Part shown: piece by piece, positions 1-6,671 of the stretch
Layout: each line of letters begins with the position of its first letter
Position numbering within the stretch: position 1 is the stretch's first letter
NCBI GenBank assembly: GCA_902494535.1
Contig: CABUTO010000023.1
Coordinates: forward strand, 1-36,635
Length of the DNA stretch: 36,635 nt
From: an uncultured Collinsella sp.
GTDB lineage: Bacteria > Actinomycetota > Coriobacteriia > Coriobacteriales > Coriobacteriaceae
Reading direction: 5' to 3'
Made by a program: the position numbers and the translations under genes
The notes under the pieces: model-generated
What the model was told of the DNA's origin: nothing
The model's database searches: none
Seen by the model: the letters and a program-made list of their open reading frames with translations, nothing else

Positions 1-64
1 ACAGGACCACCTTTGCCGCCGAGACCTTGAACTGCCTGTCGTATCGCTTTCTTCTTTGGGTCAT
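1..64 (-). CDS. IS3-family transposase OrfA, N-terminal fragment cut by the window edge
   Basis: Only the first 21 codons lie in the window, running off the left edge. They read MTQRRKRYDRQFKVSAAKVV and a further Leu, the basic start of the OrfA helix-turn-helix protein of IS3-family elements, which recognises the inverted repeats. The ATG (complement of 62-64) has an AAGG about 8 nt upstream, and the gene lies just inside the proposed terminal repeat, as expected. Whether the element is intact cannot be judged here. Confidence 0.75.
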   Translation of the reverse strand, partial: MTQRRKRYDRQFKVSAAKVVL

Positions 65-159
65 CTTGAACACCTTTCGCTCTTAACTAGGTGTCCAATT
101 CATCATACCCACTCCAAAAGCCTCCCATTTCTCATGTCCAAGAAATGGGAGGCAGTTCA
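1..159 (-). mobile_element. End of an IS3-family insertion sequence (partial)
   Basis: The window opens inside an insertion sequence. Reading the minus strand from 159, the sequence starts with TGAACTGCC and reaches TTGGACA by 135, which matches the style of the roughly 25-bp terminal inverted repeats of IS150-like IS3-family elements. A transposase OrfA start follows at 64. Within the end lies a perfect 13-bp hairpin (120-132 with 141-153). The other end is outside the window, so length, second inverted repeat and target duplication cannot be seen. The element stops about 60 bp before the mscS-like gene. Confidence 0.75.
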
Positions 160-222
160 ATTTGATCGGACGGGCTTCTTGGTGGGTATCATGGTTGGAC
201 GATCATTAGGAGGTTTCCCTAC

Positions 223-990
223 ATGGAATTGTTTGAGCCGATTCTTCATTTCTTTGAGCAACGGTGGGTCCACAACATCATCTGGGCCGTCATCTTGGCG
301 ATAGGCACCGCCGTCGCCGCCAAGGTCGTATCCAAGACCCTGAACCATCTGCTTAACCGAGACGATAACCCGCTACCGGCATCGAGTATCTTCATCAACA
401 TCGCGCGCGCCGTCATCTGGATGATCGGCGGCAGCTTTATCCTCGACAACTGTTTTGGCATTAATGCAAACGCCCTCGTCGCCGCTCTTGGCGTCGGCGG
501 CATCGCCATCTCGCTCGGCTTTCAGGACACGCTGTCAAACCTTATCGGCGGCATGCAAGTGACCTTTATGGGCATCATCAAACCCGGCGACAATATCGAG
601 GTCGGCGGCGTATCCGGCGTGGTCCAAGACATCACTTGGCGCCATACAACGATTGAGGATGCCTGTGGACAGACCATCATTGTGCCCAACTCCAACATCT
701 CCAAGAACACGCTCGTGCATTTGATGCCCTTTGGACGCGTGGCCGTGCCCGTTGCCGTAAAGGACACGTCTAAGTGGGCTTCCCTTGACGTGCTGGCAGA
801 CGAGCTCACGAGCGCAACCAAAACGGCCGTCTCGCCCATCTCGGGCTTTGACAAAGAGCCCTACGTGCTCTTTAGCGAAATCGGCGACTTTGGCATCAAA
901 GGAAAGATCATCTTTATCGTCAGCGACGACAGCACCACTTTCACCGCTGCCGACGCCTGCATCCGCGCCATCGCCCCCATCATCGCCTAA
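223..990 (+). CDS. MscS-family mechanosensitive ion channel
   Basis: A 255-aa small-conductance mechanosensitive channel of the inner membrane, a family that releases solutes on hypo-osmotic shock. Hydrophobic segments lie near residues 17-35 and 58-75. The pore-lining third helix (about 80-110) is rich in Gly and Ala, with the family pattern GVGGIAISLGFQDTLSNLIG. The beta-domain follows (KPGDNIEVGG near 120-130, then VPNSNISKN). The length is typical of short MscS proteins. The start has AGGAGG 9 nt upstream. A hairpin overlapping the stop codon probably ends the transcript. The IS3 end lies close upstream, so its promoter may have been altered by the insertion. Confidence 0.9.
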   Translation: MELFEPILHFFEQRWVHNIIWAVILAIGTAVAAKVVSKTLNHLLNRDDNPLPASSIFINIARAVIWMIGGSFILDNCFGINANALVAALGVGGIAISLGFQDTLSNLIGGMQVTFMGIIKPGDNIEVGGVSGVVQDITWRHTTIEDACGQTIIVPNSNISKNTLVHLMPFGRVAVPVAVKDTSKWASLDVLADELTSATKTAVSPISGFDKEPYVLFSEIGDFGIKGKIIFIVSDDSTTFTAADACIRAIAPIIA

Positions 991-1028
991 ACCACCGCAA
1001 AGGGGTCAGGCATCTTTGTAGTGGTTTT
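989..1028 (+). terminator. Hairpin overlapping the mscS-like stop codon
   Basis: AAACCAC plus CAAAG (989-995, 998-1002) pairs with CTTTG plus GTGGTTT (1014-1018, 1021-1027), with a two-base internal loop and a central GGGGTCAGG. It ends in TTTT. It begins inside the TAA stop. It may be both a terminator and a member of the dispersed palindromes described in the findings. Confidence 0.55.
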
Positions 1029-1082
1029 CATTCGTGGTACCATGGTTCATATAGTTGTTTAAACGACTAAGGGAGCAACATT

Positions 1083-2999
1083 ATGGAAGAGGCCTATCGT
1101 CAAGCACGCAAGCGCGGCGAGCAAGGACGTCGACGCGCCATTAGCCAAAGCGAGCATCCATACCTTACGGACCTCGATAGCTTGGTTGCTCAGCTCCCCT
1201 TAGGTCAGCGAGAGAATGTCGGCCTGCGGGATATTCCGCTCGAAATGGTCGTCGGCACGGTCACCAAGGGCCGTCAGTCCGCCTTTTCATGCAACTTTAT
1301 GCCCCTGCTTCCGTTTAGCACCGAGTTCGCCCGCAAGTGGTCCAACCTCTACGACATCCAGGTGACCGAGGGCTATCGCGACCCCGTCATCGTCACCGAG
1401 TTCATGCATCGGTTCTATGTCCAAGAAGGCAACAAACGCGTCAGTGTCCTCAAATTCCTAGACGCCCCGACGGTTTCGGCCAAGGTCACCCGTCTCTACC
1501 CCGGCACATGGGATTCCGTCGAAAGCCGCCTGTACGGCGAGTTCTGCGCGTTTTGGCGCGTCTGCCCCCTATACGAGATCGAGTTCTCGCGTGAGGGAAG
1601 CTACGAAACGCTCGCGAAGATGCTCGGTCAGAACCTTATCGAAAAATGGCCGCAGAAAAAGGTCGACTACCTGCGCCACACTTTCCTGCTCTTTAAGCGT
1701 GCCTACCTTCGCGCAGGCGGCGATCACCTGGACATTACGCCCGCCGACGCCATGCTCGTCTACCTCAATGTGTACAACCAGGACCGCCTGCTGGATACGC
1801 CAACGGATATCGTCGTAAACCACCTGTGCAAGATCTGGCGCGAGCTGGTCATTGCCGGCAAAAATGACGAGGACAAGGTCGATCTTGTCGAAGCACCGAG
1901 CGTCGACGAGGAGGAGACGCCCGCCAAGTCCACCTCTGGCGTGCTCAACTTCTTTATGGGCAAGACCGTCTACTCGACGGCCAACCCCCTGCGCATCGCC
2001 TTTATCCATGAGTTCCCCTGTGCGACGTCGAGCTGGGACAGCCTGCACGACCAAGGGCGTCAGTATCTCGATGAGCACTTTGGCGGTATCGTGCGCACCG
2101 AGGCGTTCGAGGACTGTCACGATCCGGATGTGTTCTACGCCGCCGTGGAAACGGCTGTCAAACATGGAGCAAACGTCATCTTCTCGACCTCGCACCGCCT
2201 GATGGAATACACGCTCAGGGCTGCCGTTGAGTATCCCCGGGTTCGGTTCCTCAACTGCTCTATCGGCCTTCCCCATCAAAGCGTCCGTTCGTACTTTGGC
2301 AAGATGTACGAGGCCAAGTTTCTGCTGGGCGCCCTTGCGGCCAGCATGGCGGACAACCACCGCATCGGTTACCACGCGTCGGTCTTCGCCTCGGGCGCAC
2401 TCAGCGAGATCAACGCCTTTGCGATTGGCGCCTCGCTGCTCGACCCGCGCGCGCAGGTCATCCTCACCTGGGGCGATGTTCCCGCCGGCGGTCTTGCCGA
2501 AGCCATGTGCCGCGAAGGCGTAAGCGTCATGACCGGCGCTGACATGTCAAAGTCGCTCGAAGACCCAACGGCCTACGGGCTTCACCGCTTGGTCGACGGC
2601 AAAGTCACCGGCATCGCCATGCCCGTATGGAACTGGGGCCGTTACTACGAGCTCATCGTTCGCAGCCTTCTTCACGGCACGTGGGACGAGACCAGCGACG
2701 ACAACCAAGTGCGCGCTGTCAACTACTGGTATGGCATGAGCTCCGGCGTTATCGACATCCGTTACGCTCCGGGCCTACCCTACCAAACGCGCAAACTCGT
2801 GCAGTTGCTCCGCAACGGCATTGTTGTGGGATCCATCAACCCCTTTGGCGGCGAGCTCCACAGCCAGAACGGCGTGGTACAGATCGAAGGCTTCCCTCCG
2901 CTGCCGAGCACGCAGATTGTCGAGATGAATTGGCTGGCGGACAACGTGGTAGGCACCATTCCGCAGCTCGACGATGAGCCGAAAGTCCCTGCCCTATGA
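1083..2999 (+). CDS. Signal-peptide-less BMP/PnrA-domain protein with a ParB-like N-terminal domain
   Basis: A 638-aa two-part protein. Residues about 45-150 resemble a ParB/sulfiredoxin-type fold; the segment FYVQEGNKRVSVLKFLDA near 113-130 is the clearest motif. Residues about 300-620 form a BMP/PnrA-like periplasmic-binding-protein fold (RIAFIHEFPC, then YEAKFLLGALAASM), a family that binds nucleosides or lipoprotein-type ligands for ABC transport. There is no signal peptide or lipobox, since the N-terminus is MEEAYRQARKRGEQGRRR, so it is probably cytoplasmic and may sense a ligand rather than deliver one. No ABC permease or ATPase is nearby. GGGAG precedes the ATG. The stop overlaps the next gene in ATGA, so the two are co-translated. 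The family call is firm for the BMP part and weaker for the N-terminal part. Confidence 0.8.
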   Translation: MEEAYRQARKRGEQGRRRAISQSEHPYLTDLDSLVAQLPLGQRENVGLRDIPLEMVVGTVTKGRQSAFSCNFMPLLPFSTEFARKWSNLYDIQVTEGYRDPVIVTEFMHRFYVQEGNKRVSVLKFLDAPTVSAKVTRLYPGTWDSVESRLYGEFCAFWRVCPLYEIEFSREGSYETLAKMLGQNLIEKWPQKKVDYLRHTFLLFKRAYLRAGGDHLDITPADAMLVYLNVYNQDRLLDTPTDIVVNHLCKIWRELVIAGKNDEDKVDLVEAPSVDEEETPAKSTSGVLNFFMGKTVYSTANPLRIAFIHEFPCATSSWDSLHDQGRQYLDEHFGGIVRTEAFEDCHDPDVFYAAVETAVKHGANVIFSTSHRLMEYTLRAAVEYPRVRFLNCSIGLPHQSVRSYFGKMYEAKFLLGALAASMADNHRIGYHASVFASGALSEINAFAIGASLLDPRAQVILTWGDVPAGGLAEAMCREGVSVMTGADMSKSLEDPTAYGLHRLVDGKVTGIAMPVWNWGRYYELIVRSLLHGTWDETSDDNQVRAVNYWYGMSSGVIDIRYAPGLPYQTRKLVQLLRNGIVVGSINPFGGELHSQNGVVQIEGFPPLPSTQIVEMNWLADNVVGTIPQLDDEPKVPAL

Positions 3000-3706
3000 A
3001 AATCCTTGCCATAGCCGATACCGAAGAACGATGCCTTTGGGAGTGCTTTCGCAAGGAACGCTTTGAGGGAGTCGACCTGATTTTGTCCGCCGGCGATCTG
3101 GACCCGGACTATCTTGAGTTTTTGGTTACGGTCATCAACAAACCGCTCATCTACGTGCGCGGCAATCACGATGACCGCTACGCACGTCATGCACCGGGTG
3201 GATGTATCTGCGTAGAGGACAGCGTGTACACGTACCGAGGGATTCGCATTGCGGGCCTTGGCGGGTCCATGCGTTATCGCGACGGCGCCAACATGTACAC
3301 CGAACGCGAGATGTCCAAGCGCATGCGTAAGCTGTCGCGTAAGGTTAGGATGGTCGGCGGGTGCGACATTCTGCTTACCCATGCACCCGCCGCCGGTATG
3401 GGTGATCTGGACGATCTGCCGCATCGAGGATTCGAGTGTTTTAACACAGCACTCGAATCCTGGAATCCCGACTACATGGTGCACGGGCATGTGCACCAAA
3501 GCTACGGTTGCGATTTTCAGCGCGAGCGTCAGCATGTGTGTGGAACGACGATCATCAACGCCTGCGGCTATACGCAGTTTGAGCTCGACCAGACGCACTA
3601 CCCCATCCGCGGCTGGCAAGCAGCTTGGCTCAACTCACAAACCATGCGCCGCGAGCTCAAACGCCACGAAGCCATCGAGTCTTCAACAGCCAGAACACCC
3701 TGGTAA
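2996..3706 (+). CDS. Calcineurin-like metallophosphoesterase
   Basis: A 236-aa metallophosphoesterase with the family blocks in order: DTE (8-10), GDLD (about 33-36), GNHDD (about 57-61), THAP (about 129) and GHVH (about 163-166). These residues bind a dinuclear metal centre in phosphodiesterases and phosphatases. In the first block the usual Asp-x-His has Glu in place of His, so metal binding may differ. The start codon overlaps the stop of the upstream BMP-domain gene (ATGA), which implies translational coupling and a shared function. The substrate cannot be inferred. A palindrome begins 3 nt after the stop. Confidence 0.85.
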   Translation: MKILAIADTEERCLWECFRKERFEGVDLILSAGDLDPDYLEFLVTVINKPLIYVRGNHDDRYARHAPGGCICVEDSVYTYRGIRIAGLGGSMRYRDGANMYTEREMSKRMRKLSRKVRMVGGCDILLTHAPAAGMGDLDDLPHRGFECFNTALESWNPDYMVHGHVHQSYGCDFQRERQHVCGTTIINACGYTQFELDQTHYPIRGWQAAWLNSQTMRRELKRHEAIESSTARTPW

Positions 3707-3708
3707 CC

Positions 3709-3739
3709 ACCATAAAGGGGACACTGTCCCCTTTATGGT
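3709..3739. repeat. Perfect 13-bp palindrome just after the phosphoesterase stop
   Basis: Arms 3709-3721 and 3727-3739 are perfect inverted repeats around CACTG, with a GGGGACA...TGTCCCC core. There is no U-tract, so it is a weak terminator candidate. It resembles other palindromes in the window and may be a REP-like mobile repeat. Confidence 0.7.
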
Positions 3740-3756
3740 GCTTTTGACGCGATAGC

Positions 3757-3795
3757 AAGAAACCCGGTCCTGCACAAGGCAGAACCGGGTTTCTT
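3757..3795 (-). terminator. Terminator of the rplK-rplA unit, possibly bidirectional
   Basis: A 17-bp stem (3757-3773 with 3779-3795, one mismatch) and a 5-nt loop lie between the convergent phosphoesterase and rplA genes. The stem ends in TTTCTT on either strand, so it could serve both directions. Confidence 0.8.
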
Positions 3796-3831
3796 TAGCA
3801 ATGCTTGCTGTACTCAGGCAGTAACTAGCAG

Positions 3832-4539
3832 TTACTCAGCCAGGAAGTCACGCTGGACAGCGGGATCGACCTTGACGCCAGGGCCCATGGTGGAAGACAC
3901 GGAGATGGACTTGACGTACTTGCCCTTAGCAGAAGAGGGCTTGACGCGCAGAATCTCGGTGTACAGGGCAGCGTAGTTCTCGACGAGCTGCTGCTCAGAG
4001 AAGGACTTCTTGCCCAGGGGCACGTGGCAGATGCCGTAGCGGTCGGCGCGGTACTCAACGCGACCAGCCTTGAGCTCGGAGACCATCTTGGCGACGTCCA
4101 TGGTCACGGTGCCGAGCTTGGGGTTCGGCATGAGGCCACGGGGACCAAGGATCTTACCGATGCGGCCAACCTTGGCCATCATGTTCGGCGTAGCGATAGC
4201 GGCGTCGAAGTTGATCTCGCCCTTCTGAATCTGGGCGACGAGCTCGTCGGAACCGATGATGTCGGCGCCGGCAGCCTCAGCCTCACGGGCCTTCTCGCCC
4301 TCGGCGAAGACGGCAACACGAACGGTCTTGCCGGTGCCGTGGGGCAGGGAGATGGAACCACGGATGTTCTGGTCAGCCTTACGAGTATCGATGCCCAGAC
4401 GGAAGTGAGCCTCGACGGTCTCGTCGAACTTGGCGGTGTCGAGCTCCTTGATGAGCTTGGCAGCCTGAAGGGGGGTGTAGAGCGTGGCGCGGTCGATCTT
4501 CTCGGCAGCGGCGTTATAGCTCTTACCATGCTTAGCCAT
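3832..4539 (-). CDS. rplA: 50S ribosomal protein L1
   Basis: A 235-aa L1 protein of the ribosomal L1 stalk, which helps deacylated tRNA leave the E site. L1 signatures seen include GTGKTVRVAVFAEG and the block around GPRGLMPNPKLGTVT. The length fits the family. I chose the second ATG (MAKHGKSY), because AGGAGG lies 8 nt from it and only 2 nt from an upstream ATG at 4545. It follows rplK by about 117 nt. Unusually for this locus, rplJ and rplL do not follow; a terminator does. L1 commonly represses its own operon by binding mRNA, but I cannot point to the site with confidence. Confidence 0.97.
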   Translation of the reverse strand: MAKHGKSYNAAAEKIDRATLYTPLQAAKLIKELDTAKFDETVEAHFRLGIDTRKADQNIRGSISLPHGTGKTVRVAVFAEGEKAREAEAAGADIIGSDELVAQIQKGEINFDAAIATPNMMAKVGRIGKILGPRGLMPNPKLGTVTMDVAKMVSELKAGRVEYRADRYGICHVPLGKKSFSEQQLVENYAALYTEILRVKPSSAKGKYVKSISVSSTMGPGVKVDPAVQRDFLAE

Positions 4540-4611
4540 GTGCATTACCTCCTGTGGTTAAACGGGCGTGAGCCCTCCCACATCGTATCGTGTGCCCTAT
4601 TGCACACATTT

Positions 4612-4642
4612 AACGGGCGCCCCGGTCGGAGCACCCGCCGTT
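4612..4642 (-). promoter_or_regulatory. Hairpin in the rplK-rplA spacer
   Basis: AACGGGCGCCCC (4612-4623) can pair, with bulges, with the GC-rich segment 4628-4642. There is no U-run, so it looks like an RNA structure within the transcript and not a terminator. It could be a candidate for L1-linked control, which is speculative. Confidence 0.3.
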
Positions 4643-4656
4643 ACCATAAGAAATCG

Positions 4657-5085
4657 CTACTCAGCGATGGTGACGCCCATGGAACGGGCGGTACCGGCGA
4701 TGATCTTCTTGGCGGCGTCAATGTCGTTGGCATTGAGGTCCGGCATCTTGATCTCGGCGATCTTGGTGAGCTGCTCCTGGGAGAGCTGACCAACCTTGTC
4801 AGCCTGGGGCTTAGCGGAACCAGACTTGAGGTTCAGCTCCTTCTTGATAAGGTGAGCCGCCGGCGGGGTCTTGGTGATGAAGGAGAAGGACTTGTCCTCG
4901 TAGACAGAGATCTCAACGGGGATGATGTCACCCTTCTTGTCCTGCGTCTCGGCGTTAAAGGCCTGGCAGAACTGCATGATGTTCACGCCAGCAGCGCCCA
5001 GGGCGGGGCCGACGGGAGGAGCGGGGTTTGCTGCACCAGCAGGAATCTGGAGCTTAATGACGTTGGCAACCTTCTTCTCAGCCAT
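4657..5085 (-). CDS. rplK: 50S ribosomal protein L11
   Basis: A 142-aa L11 protein, part of the GTPase-associated centre of the large subunit, contacting EF-G and needed for RelA-type stringent signalling. The N-terminus (KLQIPAGAANPAPPVGPALG) and the C-terminal block (KIIAGTARSMGVTI) are diagnostic. The second ATG (MAEKK) is preferred because AAAGGA lies 7 nt from it and directly abuts the first. It lies between nusG and rplA in the usual bacterial order. Confidence 0.97.
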   Translation of the reverse strand: MAEKKVANVIKLQIPAGAANPAPPVGPALGAAGVNIMQFCQAFNAETQDKKGDIIPVEISVYEDKSFSFITKTPPAAHLIKKELNLKSGSAKPQADKVGQLSQEQLTKIAEIKMPDLNANDIDAAKKIIAGTARSMGVTIAE

Positions 5086-5205
5086 GGTCATTCCTTTCGA
5101 ATCACGAGTGTGAAGTACTTGCTATATCGTAAGCACGCACGTGTTAGAAGCACTCCTGAGATGAGCAGTCACAGAAGAAGCACGCTCGCGCGAACGGACG
5201 AAAAC

Positions 5206-5742
5206 TTAAGCGATGACAGCGACCTGGTTAAAGTCGAGCTCGACCGGCGTCTCGCGGCCAAAGATCATCAGCGTGACCTTGAGCTTGCCAGCCTCGGTGT
5301 TAACCTCGGAGACCTTGCCATCAAAGTCGGTAAGCGGGCCATCGGTGACGCGGACGGCCGTACCGACCTCAATATCAACCGAGGTGCGCTTGGGCGAATC
5401 GCCCTTACCGGGACGACGAGTCATCTTGTTGTACTCGTCGCGGGAAAGCGGAGCGGGCTTGCCGTTGCCGCCTAGGAAACCGGTGACGCCAGGCGTGTTA
5501 CGAACACACGTCCAAGCATCGTCATCCATCTCCATGCGGACCAGGACATAACCCGGGAAGATCTTGGAATCCTTGGTCTCACGCTTGCCACCCTCTTTAA
5601 TCTCGGTGACGCGCTCCATAGGAATCTCGATATCAAAGATACGGTCCTGCATGCCCATAGTCTCGATGCGATGCTCGAGATCGGACTTAACGCGGTTCTC
5701 GTATCCAGAGTAAGTGTGAACGACGTACCAACGCTTAGACAT
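5206..5742 (-). CDS. nusG: Transcription termination/antitermination factor NusG
   Basis: A 178-aa NusG that binds RNA polymerase across the cleft, affecting pausing, Rho termination and coupling to ribosomes. The NGN domain starts with KRWYVVHTYSGYENRV and includes FPGYVLVRMEMDDDAW. The C-terminal KOW domain spans about 125-178 (GTAVRVTDGPLTDFDG). It lacks the long acidic N-terminal extension found in many Actinobacteria. It starts 3 nt after the secE stop, with GAGGGG at the end of secE as its ribosome-binding site, so the pair is translationally coupled. Confidence 0.97.
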   Translation of the reverse strand: MSKRWYVVHTYSGYENRVKSDLEHRIETMGMQDRIFDIEIPMERVTEIKEGGKRETKDSKIFPGYVLVRMEMDDDAWTCVRNTPGVTGFLGGNGKPAPLSRDEYNKMTRRPGKGDSPKRTSVDIEVGTAVRVTDGPLTDFDGKVSEVNTEAGKLKVTLMIFGRETPVELDFNQVAVIA

Positions 5743-5745
5743 GGT

Positions 5746-6084
5746 TTAGCCCCTCAATCCAGAGAACAGAGCAAGAGCCTCGCCAAAGCCAGCATCGAGC
5801 AGAGCGATGACGACGCCGACGACGATCAGAGAAGCGCAAACAACAACCGAGTAGTTCACGAGCTCCTTCTTATCGGGCCACGTGACACGCTTCATCTCGG
5901 ACTTGACCGAAGCGAAATACTTCTTGGTGCGGGCGAAGAAACCAGGCTTCTCGTTCTTCTTGGACTTCGCAGCCTTCTCGTTCTTCTTGGCAACGGCCTT
6001 CTTGGCCTCAACCTTGGAGTTGGCGGCAGCTTTGTTGGCAGGTGCCGGCTGCTGAGCCTTCTTCTTGTTCTTCTTGTTGGCCAT
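5746..6084 (-). CDS. secE: Preprotein translocase subunit SecE
   Basis: A 112-aa SecE that clamps SecY in the SecYEG channel. The first 45-50 residues are a Lys/Ala-rich low-complexity extension, followed by the SecE signature (VKSEMKRVTWPDKKEL) and one transmembrane helix near 82-103. The start has GGAGGT 7 nt upstream. It lies between tRNA-Trp and nusG. The basic extension lengthens it compared with the 60-70-aa minimal form. Confidence 0.95.
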   Translation of the reverse strand: MANKKNKKKAQQPAPANKAAANSKVEAKKAVAKKNEKAAKSKKNEKPGFFARTKKYFASVKSEMKRVTWPDKKELVNYSVVVCASLIVVGVVIALLDAGFGEALALFSGLRG

Positions 6085-6123
6085 TTGGGTTACCTCCGCG
6101 CAATGCGCTTATACATGAGTAAA

Positions 6124-6151
6124 CCGTAAGCCCCCAAGTGGGAGCTTACGG
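6124..6151 (-). promoter_or_regulatory. Hairpin between tRNA-Trp and secE
   Basis: CCGTAAGC (6124-6131) pairs with GCTTACGG (6144-6151), with further C/G pairing inside. Only three T residues follow on the minus strand, so it may be a processing signal or a weak attenuator between the tRNA and secE. Confidence 0.4.
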
Positions 6152-6160
6152 AATAATGAC

Positions 6161-6236
6161 TGGCACGCCAGGAAGGACTCGAACCCTCAACACTCGGTTT
6201 TGGAGACCGATGCTCTACCAATTGAACTACTGGCGT
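6161..6236 (-). tRNA. tRNA-Trp (CCA anticodon)
   Basis: A complete 76-nt cloverleaf with an encoded 3' CCA: acceptor ACGCCAG/CTGGCGT, anticodon loop CTCCAAA, T-loop TTCGAGT. A tRNA-Trp between rpmG and secE is a common bacterial arrangement. Confidence 0.97.
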
Positions 6237-6242
6237 ATGTGA

Positions 6243-6392
6243 CTAGCGAGTCTCTTTGTGCAGCGTGTGGTGACGGCACCAGGGGCAATACTTCTTGATC
6301 TCCATACGATCAGGCATGGTCGACTTGTTCTTGGTGGTCGTATAGTTGCGGCGCTTGCACTCAGTGCACGCAAGAGTAACTAGAGTACGCAT
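6243..6392 (-). CDS. rpmG: 50S ribosomal protein L33, zinc-binding form
   Basis: A 49-aa protein starting MRTLVTLACTECKRRNY and ending CPWCRHHTLHKETR. Two CxxC pairs (C9/C12 and C36/C39) form the zinc ribbon of the C+ type of L33, a late-assembling 50S protein. C- paralogues often replace C+ forms when zinc is scarce; none is in this window. The ATG has AGGA 4 nt upstream, with AAAGG further back. It is the first gene of the rpmG-tRNA-Trp-secE-nusG unit, with a near-consensus promoter at 6438-6467. Confidence 0.95.
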   Translation of the reverse strand: MRTLVTLACTECKRRNYTTTKNKSTMPDRMEIKKYCPWCRHHTLHKETR

Positions 6393-6437
6393 GTATCCTG
6401 AACCTTTCATTTCCGCCCCGTACGGGCACGAGTTGTT

Positions 6438-6480
6438 ACTTTATCAGCTCCACGTAAGTGCTGTCAATGAAAACCTCGAG
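6438..6480 (-). promoter_or_regulatory. Promoter of the rpmG-secE-nusG unit with extended -35 element
   Basis: On the minus strand, a consensus TTGACA (complement of 6462-6467) is followed after 18 nt by TAAAGT (complement of 6438-6443). The -35 box lies in a 20-bp stretch (6461-6480) that matches 18 of 20 bases of the tRNA-tuf promoter at 8292-8311. Confidence 0.75.
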
Positions 6481-6612
6481 TCAATTGGTTCTCGGTGGAT
6501 CCATTCATATTTGGAACACATCAATGAAACCATCGAGAGCTAATCGACGGTGCATCCAGGACCATTATCGATCCTCTCGACACCAGCAACGGCTCAATAT
6601 CCATTGCAGAAA

Positions 6613-6644
6613 AGAACCCGGCACCCATATAAGTGCCGGGTTCT
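6613..6644 (-). terminator. tuf terminator
   Basis: A perfect 12-bp stem (6613-6624 with 6633-6644) with an 8-nt loop lies 27 nt past the tuf stop on the minus strand, followed by TTCTTTTCT. Confidence 0.9.
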
Positions 6645-6671
6645 CTAAGTCAGCTATATCAAAGAGCTAAT

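Noticed and set aside
4024..5475. A 483-codon open frame antisense to rplA and rplK
   Set aside because: It overlaps well-supported ribosomal protein genes on the other strand and has shadow-like Gly/Leu/Asp-rich composition.
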